5,462 nucleotides of DNA, taken from JAYWAM01 sp043782425. GTDB taxonomy: Bacteria; Pseudomonadota; Gammaproteobacteria; Burkholderiales; Usitatibacteraceae. Below the pieces are notes generated by a model. It saw only the letters and a program-made list of their open reading frames with translations. It did no database searches and was not told where the DNA came from. The DNA is taken from NCBI GenBank assembly GCA_043782425.1, contig JAYWAM010000187.1, positions 1 through 5,462 on the forward strand, written 5' to 3'. Both the position numbers and the translations under genes were made by a program. Of this stretch, positions 1 to 5,462 are shown in pieces; within the stretch, counting starts at the first letter, position 1; each line of letters opens with the position of its first letter.

Positions 1-2166
1 GTCGCCGCCTATCTTGATGGCAAGCTGGTAGTCGACAATTGCCTCATCTAATCGACCTGAATCTTCTAACGCAAGAGCGCGATTAATCAGAGTAGGGACC
101 TCTGGCTGTTTCCCAGGCGCTCTTTCTGCGTAGAGTTGCAAGCATAGGTCGAATTGCATCAGTGCGGCCTTTACGTCGCCGGCGCTAAGACTCATACGCC
201 CCCAGTTGTTACGTGCCGCAATGGCCGACAATGTTCGCTCGCGCCCCAAGGCAGTGTGTTGTTCTAGCGCCGATACAAAAAGCTGGTCCGCTTCGGCATT
301 GTGGCCGAGCACGGCTTGCGCAGCGGCTAGTGTTTGCGTGATGCTTGCCTGTTTGCGGGGTTGTCGCCGGGGGGATAGCTGCAAGCGCTCTAGCGCGCTT
401 TTTGCAAACTGATAGGATTTCTCTGGTTTTCCCATGTCTGCGGAAATGTGGGATAACAAATTAAGGCATTCAACTGCTTCCTTGTCACCGATATCGGGAT
501 TGGCAAGCGCTTGGTTTATTTCGCGTACCGCCTGTTCTTCCTGGCCTGATCGAGCCACTACATAGCCGTGTAAACAGTGTAATTCTGTACGCAAGGTAGT
601 ATCGGCGCCGACACTTAATATCCCACTGGCCCTATCAAGCAACGACAATGCCTTTGGGATGTTGGTTACATTTGTGTAGTAATTACCCAAGACACCCAGA
701 ATTGCAGCCTGGTGTTCAGGCGTATCGGCAAACTCTTTATCGGCCAATAACTCGGCACGCCCCATGAGTTCGCCAATGGTCAAACGCTCATCGGGGGCAA
801 CATCGTTGATGAGGTGTACAAAGAAGTTCGTGACAGTCCCGGCACGCTCTAACGCATCCAGCGCCAGATCACGTTGACGAGCTGCCTGCTGCGCTTGCGT
901 CAAGGTGCCAATCAGTCCTACGGTCAGTGCCAACACAACCGCTGCCGCCAAACTCACCGCTACCTTGTTGCGCGCCACGAATTTGCGCAACCGGTAGAGC
1001 CAGCTATCCGCGCGTGCGTGAATTGGCTCATTAGCGACATAGCGCTGGATGTCCTGGGCAAAGGCATCTACGGTCGCGTAGCGCTCGGTCGGGGATTTCT
1101 TCAAAGCTTTGAGAACGATGGTGTCAAGGTCACCCGCAAGCGCCTTTTTTAAACGCGACAAGGTGGTGGAACGCTCTTTAGCTTGCGTCTCAGTGACGAT
1201 CTTGGCGCTGGGACGTTCTGTTTCGGCAGCAAGAATCGCCTGTTCCGTTACGCTTTGAGTGCTGCCCTTGTGTTGATGGGGGCGCTCACCTGTGAGCAGC
1301 TCGTGCAACATGACGCCGAGGGAATACACGTCGCTTGCCGTGCTGATGGGGGCGCCGCTGATTTGTTCAGGGCTGGCATAGTCGGGAGTCAAGACACGGC
1401 CGCCAATATGGGTGAGCGCAGGTTGGTGCGCTTCGCTTTCGGTCATAAGCTTGGCGATGCCAAAGTCGAGTAACTTCACTTCGCCCGCTTCGGTGACGAG
1501 GATATTGTTGGGTTTCAAATCGCGGTGTAACACCAGGTTGGCGTGGGCGTACTGCACGGCGTCTAGCACTTGCCGAAACAGGGCAAGGCGCGCGGGGATA
1601 GAAAGCGTATTGCGCGTGCAATACTCGGTGATGGGCCTGCCTTCGACATATTCCAGCGCTAAAAAAGCCTGACCATCGGCGGCTACCCCGGCATCGTAGA
1701 GCCTTGCGATATGCGGGTGCGTCAGTTGCGCCAGGATGTCGCGCTCGCGCGCGAAGCGTTCCGCCAATTGCTTGCGGTAGGCGCCGCCTGCATAAGGCAG
1801 CTTGAGCGCGATGTTGCGCTTGAGTTGCCCATCGGTGCGCTCGGCCAGCCATACCGCGCCCATGCCGCCATAACCGAGTTCACGGATGAGCTTATACGGA
1901 CCGATCACCAGATCGGCGAATAAATCACTTGAGGAATCGGCCGGTGGGCGCGCCACGTTCGTTAATGTGATCTGCGGCAGCACCTGTAAAAAATCGTAGG
2001 TCTCCGGCGCGTCTTCGCGCACCAGTAATTGCTGCAATGCAGCCTTAAGCCGGTCAGGAATCTCCGTGGAGTTCTCCAGCCAGGATTGACGTTCGTTTTC
2101 TGGCAAGTCAAGGACGACATCTAGCCATTTGAAAATGGTTTGCCATTCTGCTTTGCTGATGGTCAT
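1..2166 (-). CDS. Membrane-anchored Ser/Thr protein kinase with TPR-rich C-terminal half (partial, 3' end outside window)
   Basis: This is a Hanks-type kinase, read as 722 codons without a stop before the window edge. Residues 1-82 are a helical leader of the type seen in ECF-linked kinases (LDLPENERQSWL at 19-30). The kinase domain spans about 89-380. It has the glycine loop G98-x-G100-x-x-G103-x-V105, the ATP lysine K122 (IALK), the probable helix-C glutamate E141, the catalytic loop HRDLKPNN at 214-221 (D216, N221), DFG at 234-236, SPE at 265-267 and DVYSLG at 279-284. It therefore looks catalytically active, with T252 and T260 as candidate activation-loop phosphosites. One hydrophobic helix (about 403-422) follows a basic stretch (RKFVARNK), which predicts a cytoplasmic kinase and a periplasmic C-terminus. 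From about 478 onward there are degenerate TPR-like helical pairs, the last (LDEAIVDYQLAI) cut by the edge. The ATG at 2166 has a good ribosome site. The gene lies 235 bases downstream of the ECF sigma gene, its likely substrate. The kinase call is very secure; the signal sensed is unknown. Confidence 0.95.
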   Translation of the reverse strand, partial: MTISKAEWQTIFKWLDVVLDLPENERQSWLENSTEIPDRLKAALQQLLVREDAPETYDFLQVLPQITLTNVARPPADSSSDLFADLVIGPYKLIRELGYGGMGAVWLAERTDGQLKRNIALKLPYAGGAYRKQLAERFARERDILAQLTHPHIARLYDAGVAADGQAFLALEYVEGRPITEYCTRNTLSIPARLALFRQVLDAVQYAHANLVLHRDLKPNNILVTEAGEVKLLDFGIAKLMTESEAHQPALTHIGGRVLTPDYASPEQISGAPISTASDVYSLGVMLHELLTGERPHQHKGSTQSVTEQAILAAETERPSAKIVTETQAKERSTTLSRLKKALAGDLDTIVLKALKKSPTERYATVDAFAQDIQRYVANEPIHARADSWLYRLRKFVARNKVAVSLAAAVVLALTVGLIGTLTQAQQAARQRDLALDALERAGTVTNFFVHLINDVAPDERLTIGELMGRAELLADKEFADTPEHQAAILGVLGNYYTNVTNIPKALSLLDRASGILSVGADTTLRTELHCLHGYVVARSGQEEQAVREINQALANPDIGDKEAVECLNLLSHISADMGKPEKSYQFAKSALERLQLSPRRQPRKQASITQTLAAAQAVLGHNAEADQLFVSALEQHTALGRERTLSAIAARNNWGRMSLSAGDVKAALMQFDLCLQLYAERAPGKQPEVPTLINRALALEDSGRLDEAIVDYQLAIKIGGD

Positions 2167-2171
2167 GCGGG

Positions 2172-2177
2172 CCTCCC
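2172..2177 (-). promoter_or_regulatory. Ribosome binding site of the kinase gene
   Basis: On the minus strand the sequence GGGAGG stands six bases upstream of the ATG at 2166 (about five bases of spacer). It supports that start for a reading frame whose end is not in the window. The N-terminal extension it implies (residues 1-82 before the kinase domain) is also expected for this kinase type. Confidence 0.75.
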
Positions 2178-2302
2178 GGGGAATAGGGCGAGATACGCGT
2201 CTTAAGGAATCTCTAAACAGGTCCTGATTTATCATTCCCTCTCCCACACAAACATGCGAGGGCAGGCTTCAGCAGGAATCCATGGTTACAACGGAAAATG
2301 GT

Positions 2303-2320
2303 TCCCCGCTTTCGCGGGGA
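2303..2320. repeat. REP-like GC-rich hairpin
   Basis: A perfect 7-bp inverted repeat, TCCCCGC and GCGGGGA, is separated by the loop TTTC. The core CCCCGCTTTCGCGGGG and the flanking GACGAC resemble dispersed palindromic repeats found in the intergenic regions of many beta- and gammaproteobacteria. The neighbouring stretch at about 2255-2302, including AGCAGGAATCCATGG, may belong to the same element. No T-run follows the hairpin on either strand, so it does not look like a standard intrinsic terminator. It could still act as an mRNA stability or attenuation structure between the sigma and kinase genes. Repeat status is inferred from resemblance; a second copy is not visible in this window. Confidence 0.55.
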
Positions 2321-2342
2321 CGACACTTGATTAGAGTGTTCC
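2319..2342 (-). promoter_or_regulatory. Candidate ECF-type promoter facing the kinase gene
   Basis: On the minus strand GGAAC (2342-2338) is followed after 15 bases by CGTC (2322-2319). This has the form of many ECF sigma promoters (a GGAAC- or GAAAC-like -35 and a CGTC- or CGTA-like -10). The spacer is about one base shorter than the usual 16-17. The site lies 60 bases downstream of the sigma stop and 150 bases upstream of the kinase start. It would let the sigma factor drive its own kinase. The CGTC is also the edge of the REP-like hairpin, so the match may be chance. Confidence 0.25.
2323..2339. repeat. Short inverted repeat in the sigma-kinase gap
   Basis: ACACT (2323-2327) and AGTGT (2335-2339) form a perfect 5-bp inverted repeat around a 7-base centre. 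It abuts the GC-rich hairpin at 2303-2320 and lies inside the spacer of the candidate ECF promoter. It could be an operator half-site pair or a weak stem; it is short enough to be chance. Confidence 0.25.
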
Positions 2343-2401
2343 GTGTAAATAAGGTAAACGTATTTGCAGCGCAGTTTCCGACATCCTTGACGGCTCTCCC
2401 G

Positions 2402-2953
2402 TTATTTTTTTAGCGCATCAAACAGAAACAAGCGGGCCTTTCTCCAATCCCGTTCTATGGTACGTGTGGTTACATCCATCGTTTCCGCGATTTCATTGTC
2501 TGTCATGCCGGCAAAATAGCGCATCTCCACCACACGCACCAAGCGTGCGTCTATGTGAGCCAGCTCGGCCAGCGCTTCATGAACATGCAGCACTTCTTCT
2601 TCACTGCTGATCGTATCGGCAAGGTCGTTATCCAGGGTGATATGGATATTATCGCCGCCATGCCGCAATGCCTCTTTGCTGCGGATGGTATCCACCACAA
2701 TCGAGCGCATCACCCGGGCAGCGTAGCCCATGAAATGCGCGCGATCCTTTACCTTGATTCCCATAGCCTGAAACAGGCGCATGTAGGACTCATTGACGAG
2801 GACGGTGGTATTCAGCAGGGTCATGCTGCCACAGCGTCTTAATTTGGCGTGTGCTAAACGCTTGAGGTCTGGGTAGAGCACGGCAAATAAGCGCTCCAGC
2901 GCATCTTCATCCCCGATGTTAATCGCCTCGATAAGCGCTGTGATCTGTTCCAT
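2402..2953 (-). CDS. ECF-type RNA polymerase sigma factor, kinase-linked (ECF43-like)
   Basis: This 183-residue protein is a two-domain alternative sigma factor that would recruit RNA polymerase to a specific promoter set. Region 2 covers about 19-100: the helix LFAVLYPDLKRLAHAKL, then TLLNTTVLVNESYMRLF (45-61) in place of the usual DAEDLVQETFLR-type core-binding helix, then FMGYAARVMRSIVVDTIR (74-91) as the promoter-melting region. Region 4 covers about 125-183, with helix-turn-helix TDNEIAETMDVTTRTIERDW binding the -35 element. Family features are the extended region 2 and the TTxLVNE-like motif typical of sigma factors paired with Ser/Thr kinases. N48-T49-T50-V51 replace the acidic DAED, so T49 or T50 could be phosphoswitch residues. 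No anti-sigma gene is adjacent. The ATG at 2953 has no convincing Shine-Dalgarno site. It lies 81 bases after glpK and 235 bases before the kinase on the same strand. The family call is secure; the subgroup is inferred. Confidence 0.92.
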   Translation of the reverse strand: MEQITALIEAINIGDEDALERLFAVLYPDLKRLAHAKLRRCGSMTLLNTTVLVNESYMRLFQAMGIKVKDRAHFMGYAARVMRSIVVDTIRSKEALRHGGDNIHITLDNDLADTISSEEEVLHVHEALAELAHIDARLVRVVEMRYFAGMTDNEIAETMDVTTRTIERDWRKARLFLFDALKK

Positions 2954-2962
2954 GTCTGGTCT

Positions 2963-2980
2963 AAATGAGCGAAATGAGCG
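2963..2980. repeat. Tandem 9-bp direct repeat just upstream of the sigma gene
   Basis: AAATGAGCG occurs twice head to tail (2963-2971 and 2972-2980), ending 9 bases before the sigma-factor ATG. On the coding strand it reads CGCTCATTT twice and occupies the position where a ribosome site would be expected. It is either a small slippage duplication or a regulatory site affecting translation initiation. Confidence 0.6.
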
Positions 2981-3034
2981 CGTCAGTTGGTTGCTAAGCC
3001 TTGCACATTATTATCACATGGCTTGCCACAGGGT

Positions 3035-4522
3035 TTATGCAACCCAGTGCTTGGAATGCTCGACCGCACGTTGCCAAGTGCTGCGTCTTGTAGCTATATC
3101 AAGGGCGTTGCCCGCAGGTATGAAGCTGCGGTCTTTTTTCCACAGCGCGGCAATCTGCGCTTGATCGCGCCATAACCCGACCGCCAATCCGGCGAGGTAA
3201 GCGGCGCCCAGTGCAGTGGTTTCGGTGATGACAGGGCGCACTACTGGCACGTTCAGCAGATCAGCCTGGAATTGCATCAGCATATTGTTCACCGTTGCGC
3301 CGCCATCTACGCGCAATTCCTTTAAGGCGATGCCCGCGTCTGCCGTCATCGCCGCCAGCAGGTCGGCGCTTTGGTGGGCGATGGCCTCGAGCGCTGCGCG
3401 CGCGAGGTGCGCGCGCGTTGTGCCGCGCGTCAGTCCGACAATGACGCCGCGTGCGCCTTGATCCCAGTGCGGCGCGCCGAGCCCGGCAAAAGCCGGTACG
3501 AAATACACGCCGCCGCTATCGGCCACGCTCGCGGCCAACGACTCGATGGCAGCGGCTGTATCGATGATGCCCAAGCCATCGCGCAGCCATTGAATCGCGG
3601 CGCCGGCGATGAAGACGCTGCCTTCTAGCGCGTAGTGTGTGGTGTCGCCGATTTTCCACGCGATGGTGGTGAGCAGTTTGTTTTTCGAGGCCACTGCTGT
3701 GGCGCCGGTGTTCATGAGCATGAAACAGCCGGTGCCGTAGGTATTTTTCGCCATGCCGGGCTCGATGCACGCTTGTCCGAACAATGCCGCCTGTTGATCG
3801 CCAGCAATGCCGGCGATGGCGATGCCGCGCGGCAACCCTTCGCAATCGGTGTGCGCCACCACGCCGGACGAAGCGACGACTTCTGGCAGCACGCTGCGCG
3901 GGATGTCGAGCAGGCGCAACAGTTCATCGTCCCACTCGAGAGTGTGGATATTGAACAGCAGGGTGCGCGAGGCGTTGGAGACATCGGTGACATGCGCTTT
4001 GCCGCCGCTCAATTGCCAAACCAGCCAGCTATCGATGGTGCCGAACGCCAATTCGCCGCGCGCCGCACGCTCACGCGCGCCGGGAATATTGTCGAGCAGC
4101 CACTTGAGTTTGGTGCCGGAAAAATAGGCATCGAGCACCAGCCCGGTCTTAGATGCGAACAGCGGTTCGTGCCCAGCGCGCTTGAGGGCATCGCAAAATG
4201 CCGCAGTGCGGCGATCTTGCCAGACGATGGCGTTGGCCAGCGGCCTGCCGCTTTTGCGCTCCCACAATACCGTGGTTTCGCGCTGATTGGTGATGCCCAG
4301 CGCGCCGATATGCGCTGCGCTCAAGCCCGATTGTGTGATCGCCTGCGCGGCGACATCAAGCTGTGTGCGCCAGATTTCGTCGACATCGTGCTCCACCCAG
4401 CCAGGCTGGGGAAAGAGTTGGCGGAATTCTTGCTGTACTCCTGCAAGCGACCTGCCTCGCGGGTCAAAAATAATGGCGCGCGAACTGCTAGTGCCTTGAT
4501 CGAGAGCGAGAATCGCTTTCAT
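3035..4522 (-). CDS. glpK: Glycerol kinase
   Basis: ATP-dependent phosphorylation of glycerol to sn-glycerol 3-phosphate in the cytoplasm, feeding glycolysis and phospholipid synthesis. At 495 residues it is full length for the FGGY family. The N-terminal phosphate loop is DQGTSSSR (8-15). The glycerol-site residues expected from E. coli GlpK are present: R81 and E82 (NQRETT), W101 (WQDRR), Y133 (YFSGTKLKW, FGGY signature 1), catalytic D242 (GDQQ) and F267 (YGTGCFML). The second FGGY signature region is at about 339-367 (GVYFVPAFAGLGAPHWD). The nucleotide-site segment is RVDGGATVNNMLMQFQ (404-419). The E. coli FBP-inhibition loop GGKGGTR is replaced by CEGLPRG (227-233), so FBP control is probably lost; a histidine (H224) lies nearby. 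The ATG at 4522 follows AGAGG eight bases upstream. No glpF or glpD is adjacent. It is divergent from the unknown gene at 4711. Confidence 0.97.
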   Translation of the reverse strand: MKAILALDQGTSSSRAIIFDPRGRSLAGVQQEFRQLFPQPGWVEHDVDEIWRTQLDVAAQAITQSGLSAAHIGALGITNQRETTVLWERKSGRPLANAIVWQDRRTAAFCDALKRAGHEPLFASKTGLVLDAYFSGTKLKWLLDNIPGARERAARGELAFGTIDSWLVWQLSGGKAHVTDVSNASRTLLFNIHTLEWDDELLRLLDIPRSVLPEVVASSGVVAHTDCEGLPRGIAIAGIAGDQQAALFGQACIEPGMAKNTYGTGCFMLMNTGATAVASKNKLLTTIAWKIGDTTHYALEGSVFIAGAAIQWLRDGLGIIDTAAAIESLAASVADSGGVYFVPAFAGLGAPHWDQGARGVIVGLTRGTTRAHLARAALEAIAHQSADLLAAMTADAGIALKELRVDGGATVNNMLMQFQADLLNVPVVRPVITETTALGAAYLAGLAVGLWRDQAQIAALWKKDRSFIPAGNALDIATRRSTWQRAVEHSKHWVA

Positions 4523-4607
4523 ATTAGGTGCCTCTTTTCAACCATTTTGCCTGAAATTCGTCATTTCACGGGCGCATTAATCTGGAAAGCGCAGCATAAC
4601 TCGGGTC

Positions 4608-4627
4608 ATTATCCCTCAGCGGATAAT
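4608..4627. promoter_or_regulatory. Perfect inverted repeat in divergent promoter region (possible operator)
   Basis: ATTATCC (4608-4614) and GGATAAT (4621-4627) form a perfect 7-bp inverted repeat around the 6-base centre CTCAGC. It lies 85 bases from the glpK start and 83 bases from the start of the unknown gene, inside the 188-base region that must hold both divergent promoters. The 20-bp size suits a dimeric repressor. It does not obviously match the E. coli GlpR operator. A possible -10 for the plus-strand gene, TAAAAT (4659-4664), lies downstream of it, but no good -35 is visible. Confidence 0.35.
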
Positions 4628-4710
4628 TCACCGATGGCGGACAGGGTGGTGTTTGCCATAAAATAGCGAATATCTCGCGTTTGGTGTGTTAGCAGCAATC
4701 AGAGGAAAAT

Positions 4711-5385
4711 ATGGGACTGCTGGACGATTTAAAAAAACAAGCGGAAAACGCCAAGGGAAGTGAAGTCAGCCAGACGGCGATCATGCAAAGCAATATCGGC
4801 GCGACCGATAGCGCGCTGGTCTTGGCGGGCAAGTACCTTGCCACACTGTGCAGTCAGCTCAATGTTATAAAGCCGGTTGCGGCGCGCGTTTATCTGCTCG
4901 ACCAGGTGGGAGAAATCACCGGCTTGTCGCAGGCGGAGTTTTTTTCCGACTACCGTAAAGCCGATATCGAGGGCAAGGAGCGCATTCGTCAGGTGCTGCT
5001 CAACTTTCGCTGCACCATGGCCAAACCGATTCAGTTACGGCGAAATTTCGACCAGATCGATGCGTTCCGTAAAATCCTGTCGCGCTTTGGGCTCAAGCAT
5101 ACTTCGCAGGTTTATAAGAACGAGCGCGGTGTGGTGACGCACGAGGTGTTCAATATCACCGGCGAGTTTCTGGTGCAGACTTTGTTGGAGGGCGATCATT
5201 TGAACGGCATCGTCAAGTTCACCATGAAAAACTTCAACGAGTTCGGCTTCACCTGCATGCATTTTCACGCGCGCGAATTTAATGAAGCAGTGCTGGACGA
5301 ATTCACCAAGCTGATTATTGGCAAGCCGAGCAATTTCTACAAGCTGGGCAAACGCATGCCGTTCACCGGGCAGAGTTCGATTTGA
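4711..5385 (+). CDS. Conserved-looking soluble protein of unknown function
   Basis: I do not recognise this 224-residue protein. It starts with an amphipathic, charged segment (MGLLDDLKKQAENAKG). A helical region (about 31-66) and a charged stretch (YRKADIEGKERIRQVLLNF, 81-99) follow. The second half (about 100-224) looks alpha/beta, with aromatic and basic segments such as FGFTCMHFHAREF (178-190) and SNFYKLGKRMPF (207-218). There is no signal peptide, transmembrane helix or Cys/His cluster suggesting metal binding, so it is probably cytoplasmic. The ATG has AGAGGA (4701-4706) four bases upstream, and codon choice is typical of a real gene. It is divergent from glpK and shares a 188-base upstream region with it. 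About 68 bases separate its stop from the next probable start. Existence is well supported; function is open. Confidence 0.85.
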   Translation: MGLLDDLKKQAENAKGSEVSQTAIMQSNIGATDSALVLAGKYLATLCSQLNVIKPVAARVYLLDQVGEITGLSQAEFFSDYRKADIEGKERIRQVLLNFRCTMAKPIQLRRNFDQIDAFRKILSRFGLKHTSQVYKNERGVVTHEVFNITGEFLVQTLLEGDHLNGIVKFTMKNFNEFGFTCMHFHAREFNEAVLDEFTKLIIGKPSNFYKLGKRMPFTGQSSI

Positions 5386-5453
5386 GTTTTTGCGGTTTTT
5401 TCGCGCTCTTCCCGTCTGTGTCACAATCCGCCAATAAACGGAGCATACAATTC

Positions 5454-5462
5454 ATGGGTTTT
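5454..5462 (+). CDS. Probable start of a downstream gene (three codons only)
   Basis: ATG GGT TTT at the window edge is preceded by ACGGAG (5438-5443), ten bases from the ATG, which is a usable ribosome site. The peptide would begin Met-Gly-Phe. Betaproteobacterial FabI enoyl-ACP reductases often begin this way, but three residues cannot support a name. No promoter is clear in the 68 bases after the preceding stop, so read-through from the 4711 gene is possible. Confidence 0.4.

Noticed and set aside
1367..1852. Minus-strand open frame of 161 codons within the kinase gene
   Set aside because: It is an alternate frame of the kinase domain; its Arg/Ala/His-rich composition is typical of a shifted reading of the true frame, which holds all the kinase motifs.
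206..1923. Several short plus-strand open frames
   Set aside because: All lie antisense to the continuous kinase frame and show no domain features or convincing ribosome sites.
3019..3028. TGGC-TT-GCCA palindrome after glpK as a terminator
   Set aside because: The 2-base loop and 4-bp stem without a T-run are too weak.
3395..3417. Two TGCGCGCGCG runs, possible Z-DNA or hairpin
   Set aside because: They encode the RAHLARAALEA helix of glpK with GC-rich Arg/Ala codons, so coding content explains them.
3635..4666. Long plus-strand open frame of 343 codons opposite glpK
   Set aside because: It is wholly antisense to a glycerol kinase with intact motifs, has no family features, and is best explained by GC-biased third positions of glpK.
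5386..5410. T-rich stretch after the 4711 gene as an intrinsic terminator
   Set aside because: There is a T-run but only a 3-bp GCG/CGC pairing around it; no credible stem precedes it.
5035..5424. Minus-strand open frame of 129 codons opposite the unknown gene
   Set aside because: It overlaps the better-supported plus-strand gene, which has a good ribosome site, and shows no recognisable motif.
5417..5426. TGTGTCACA as a CRP/FNR-type site
   Set aside because: It has only a one-base centre and lacks the 6-base spacer of CRP sites or the FNR half-sites; it is likely chance.

Overview
The window reads as bacterial chromosomal DNA, most likely from a proteobacterium. A betaproteobacterium is my best guess. 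The GC content is moderate, the Shine-Dalgarno sites are ordinary, the glycerol kinase is of the proteobacterial type, and a GC-rich REP-like hairpin lies in one intergenic gap. The lineage is inferred from style only; no rRNA or other marker gene is present.

Layout. Three genes lie on the minus strand, in transcription order: a complete glycerol kinase gene (glpK, 4522 to 3035), an ECF-type RNA polymerase sigma factor of the kinase-linked kind (2953 to 2402), and a large membrane-anchored Ser/Thr protein kinase with a TPR-rich C-terminal half (2166 down to base 1, still open at the window edge, 722 codons visible). On the plus strand, divergent from glpK, is a gene for a 224-residue soluble protein of unknown function (4711 to 5385). 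The first three codons of a further plus-strand gene appear to start at 5454.

The centre of interest is the sigma factor/kinase pair. The sigma factor has no anti-sigma gene beside it, and the usual acidic DAED-like stretch of region 2.2 reads Asn-Thr-Thr-Val. This fits a sigma factor switched on by threonine phosphorylation, as reported for EcfP/PknT of Vibrio parahaemolyticus and proposed for EcfK/PknS of Xanthomonas citri. The kinase has every catalytic residue, one transmembrane helix, and a predicted periplasmic TPR domain that could sense a signal outside the cytoplasm. The 235-base gap between the two genes holds a perfect GC-rich hairpin resembling dispersed REP-type repeats, with a candidate ECF-type promoter (GGAAC-N15-CGTC) overlapping its edge and pointing at the kinase.

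glpK has all catalytic residues but lacks the fructose-1,6-bisphosphate-binding loop known from E. coli GlpK. The 188-base divergent region between glpK and the unknown gene holds a perfect 7-bp inverted repeat that could be an operator. Nothing in the sequence ties glycerol metabolism to the sigma/kinase pair beyond shared direction and an 81-base gap.
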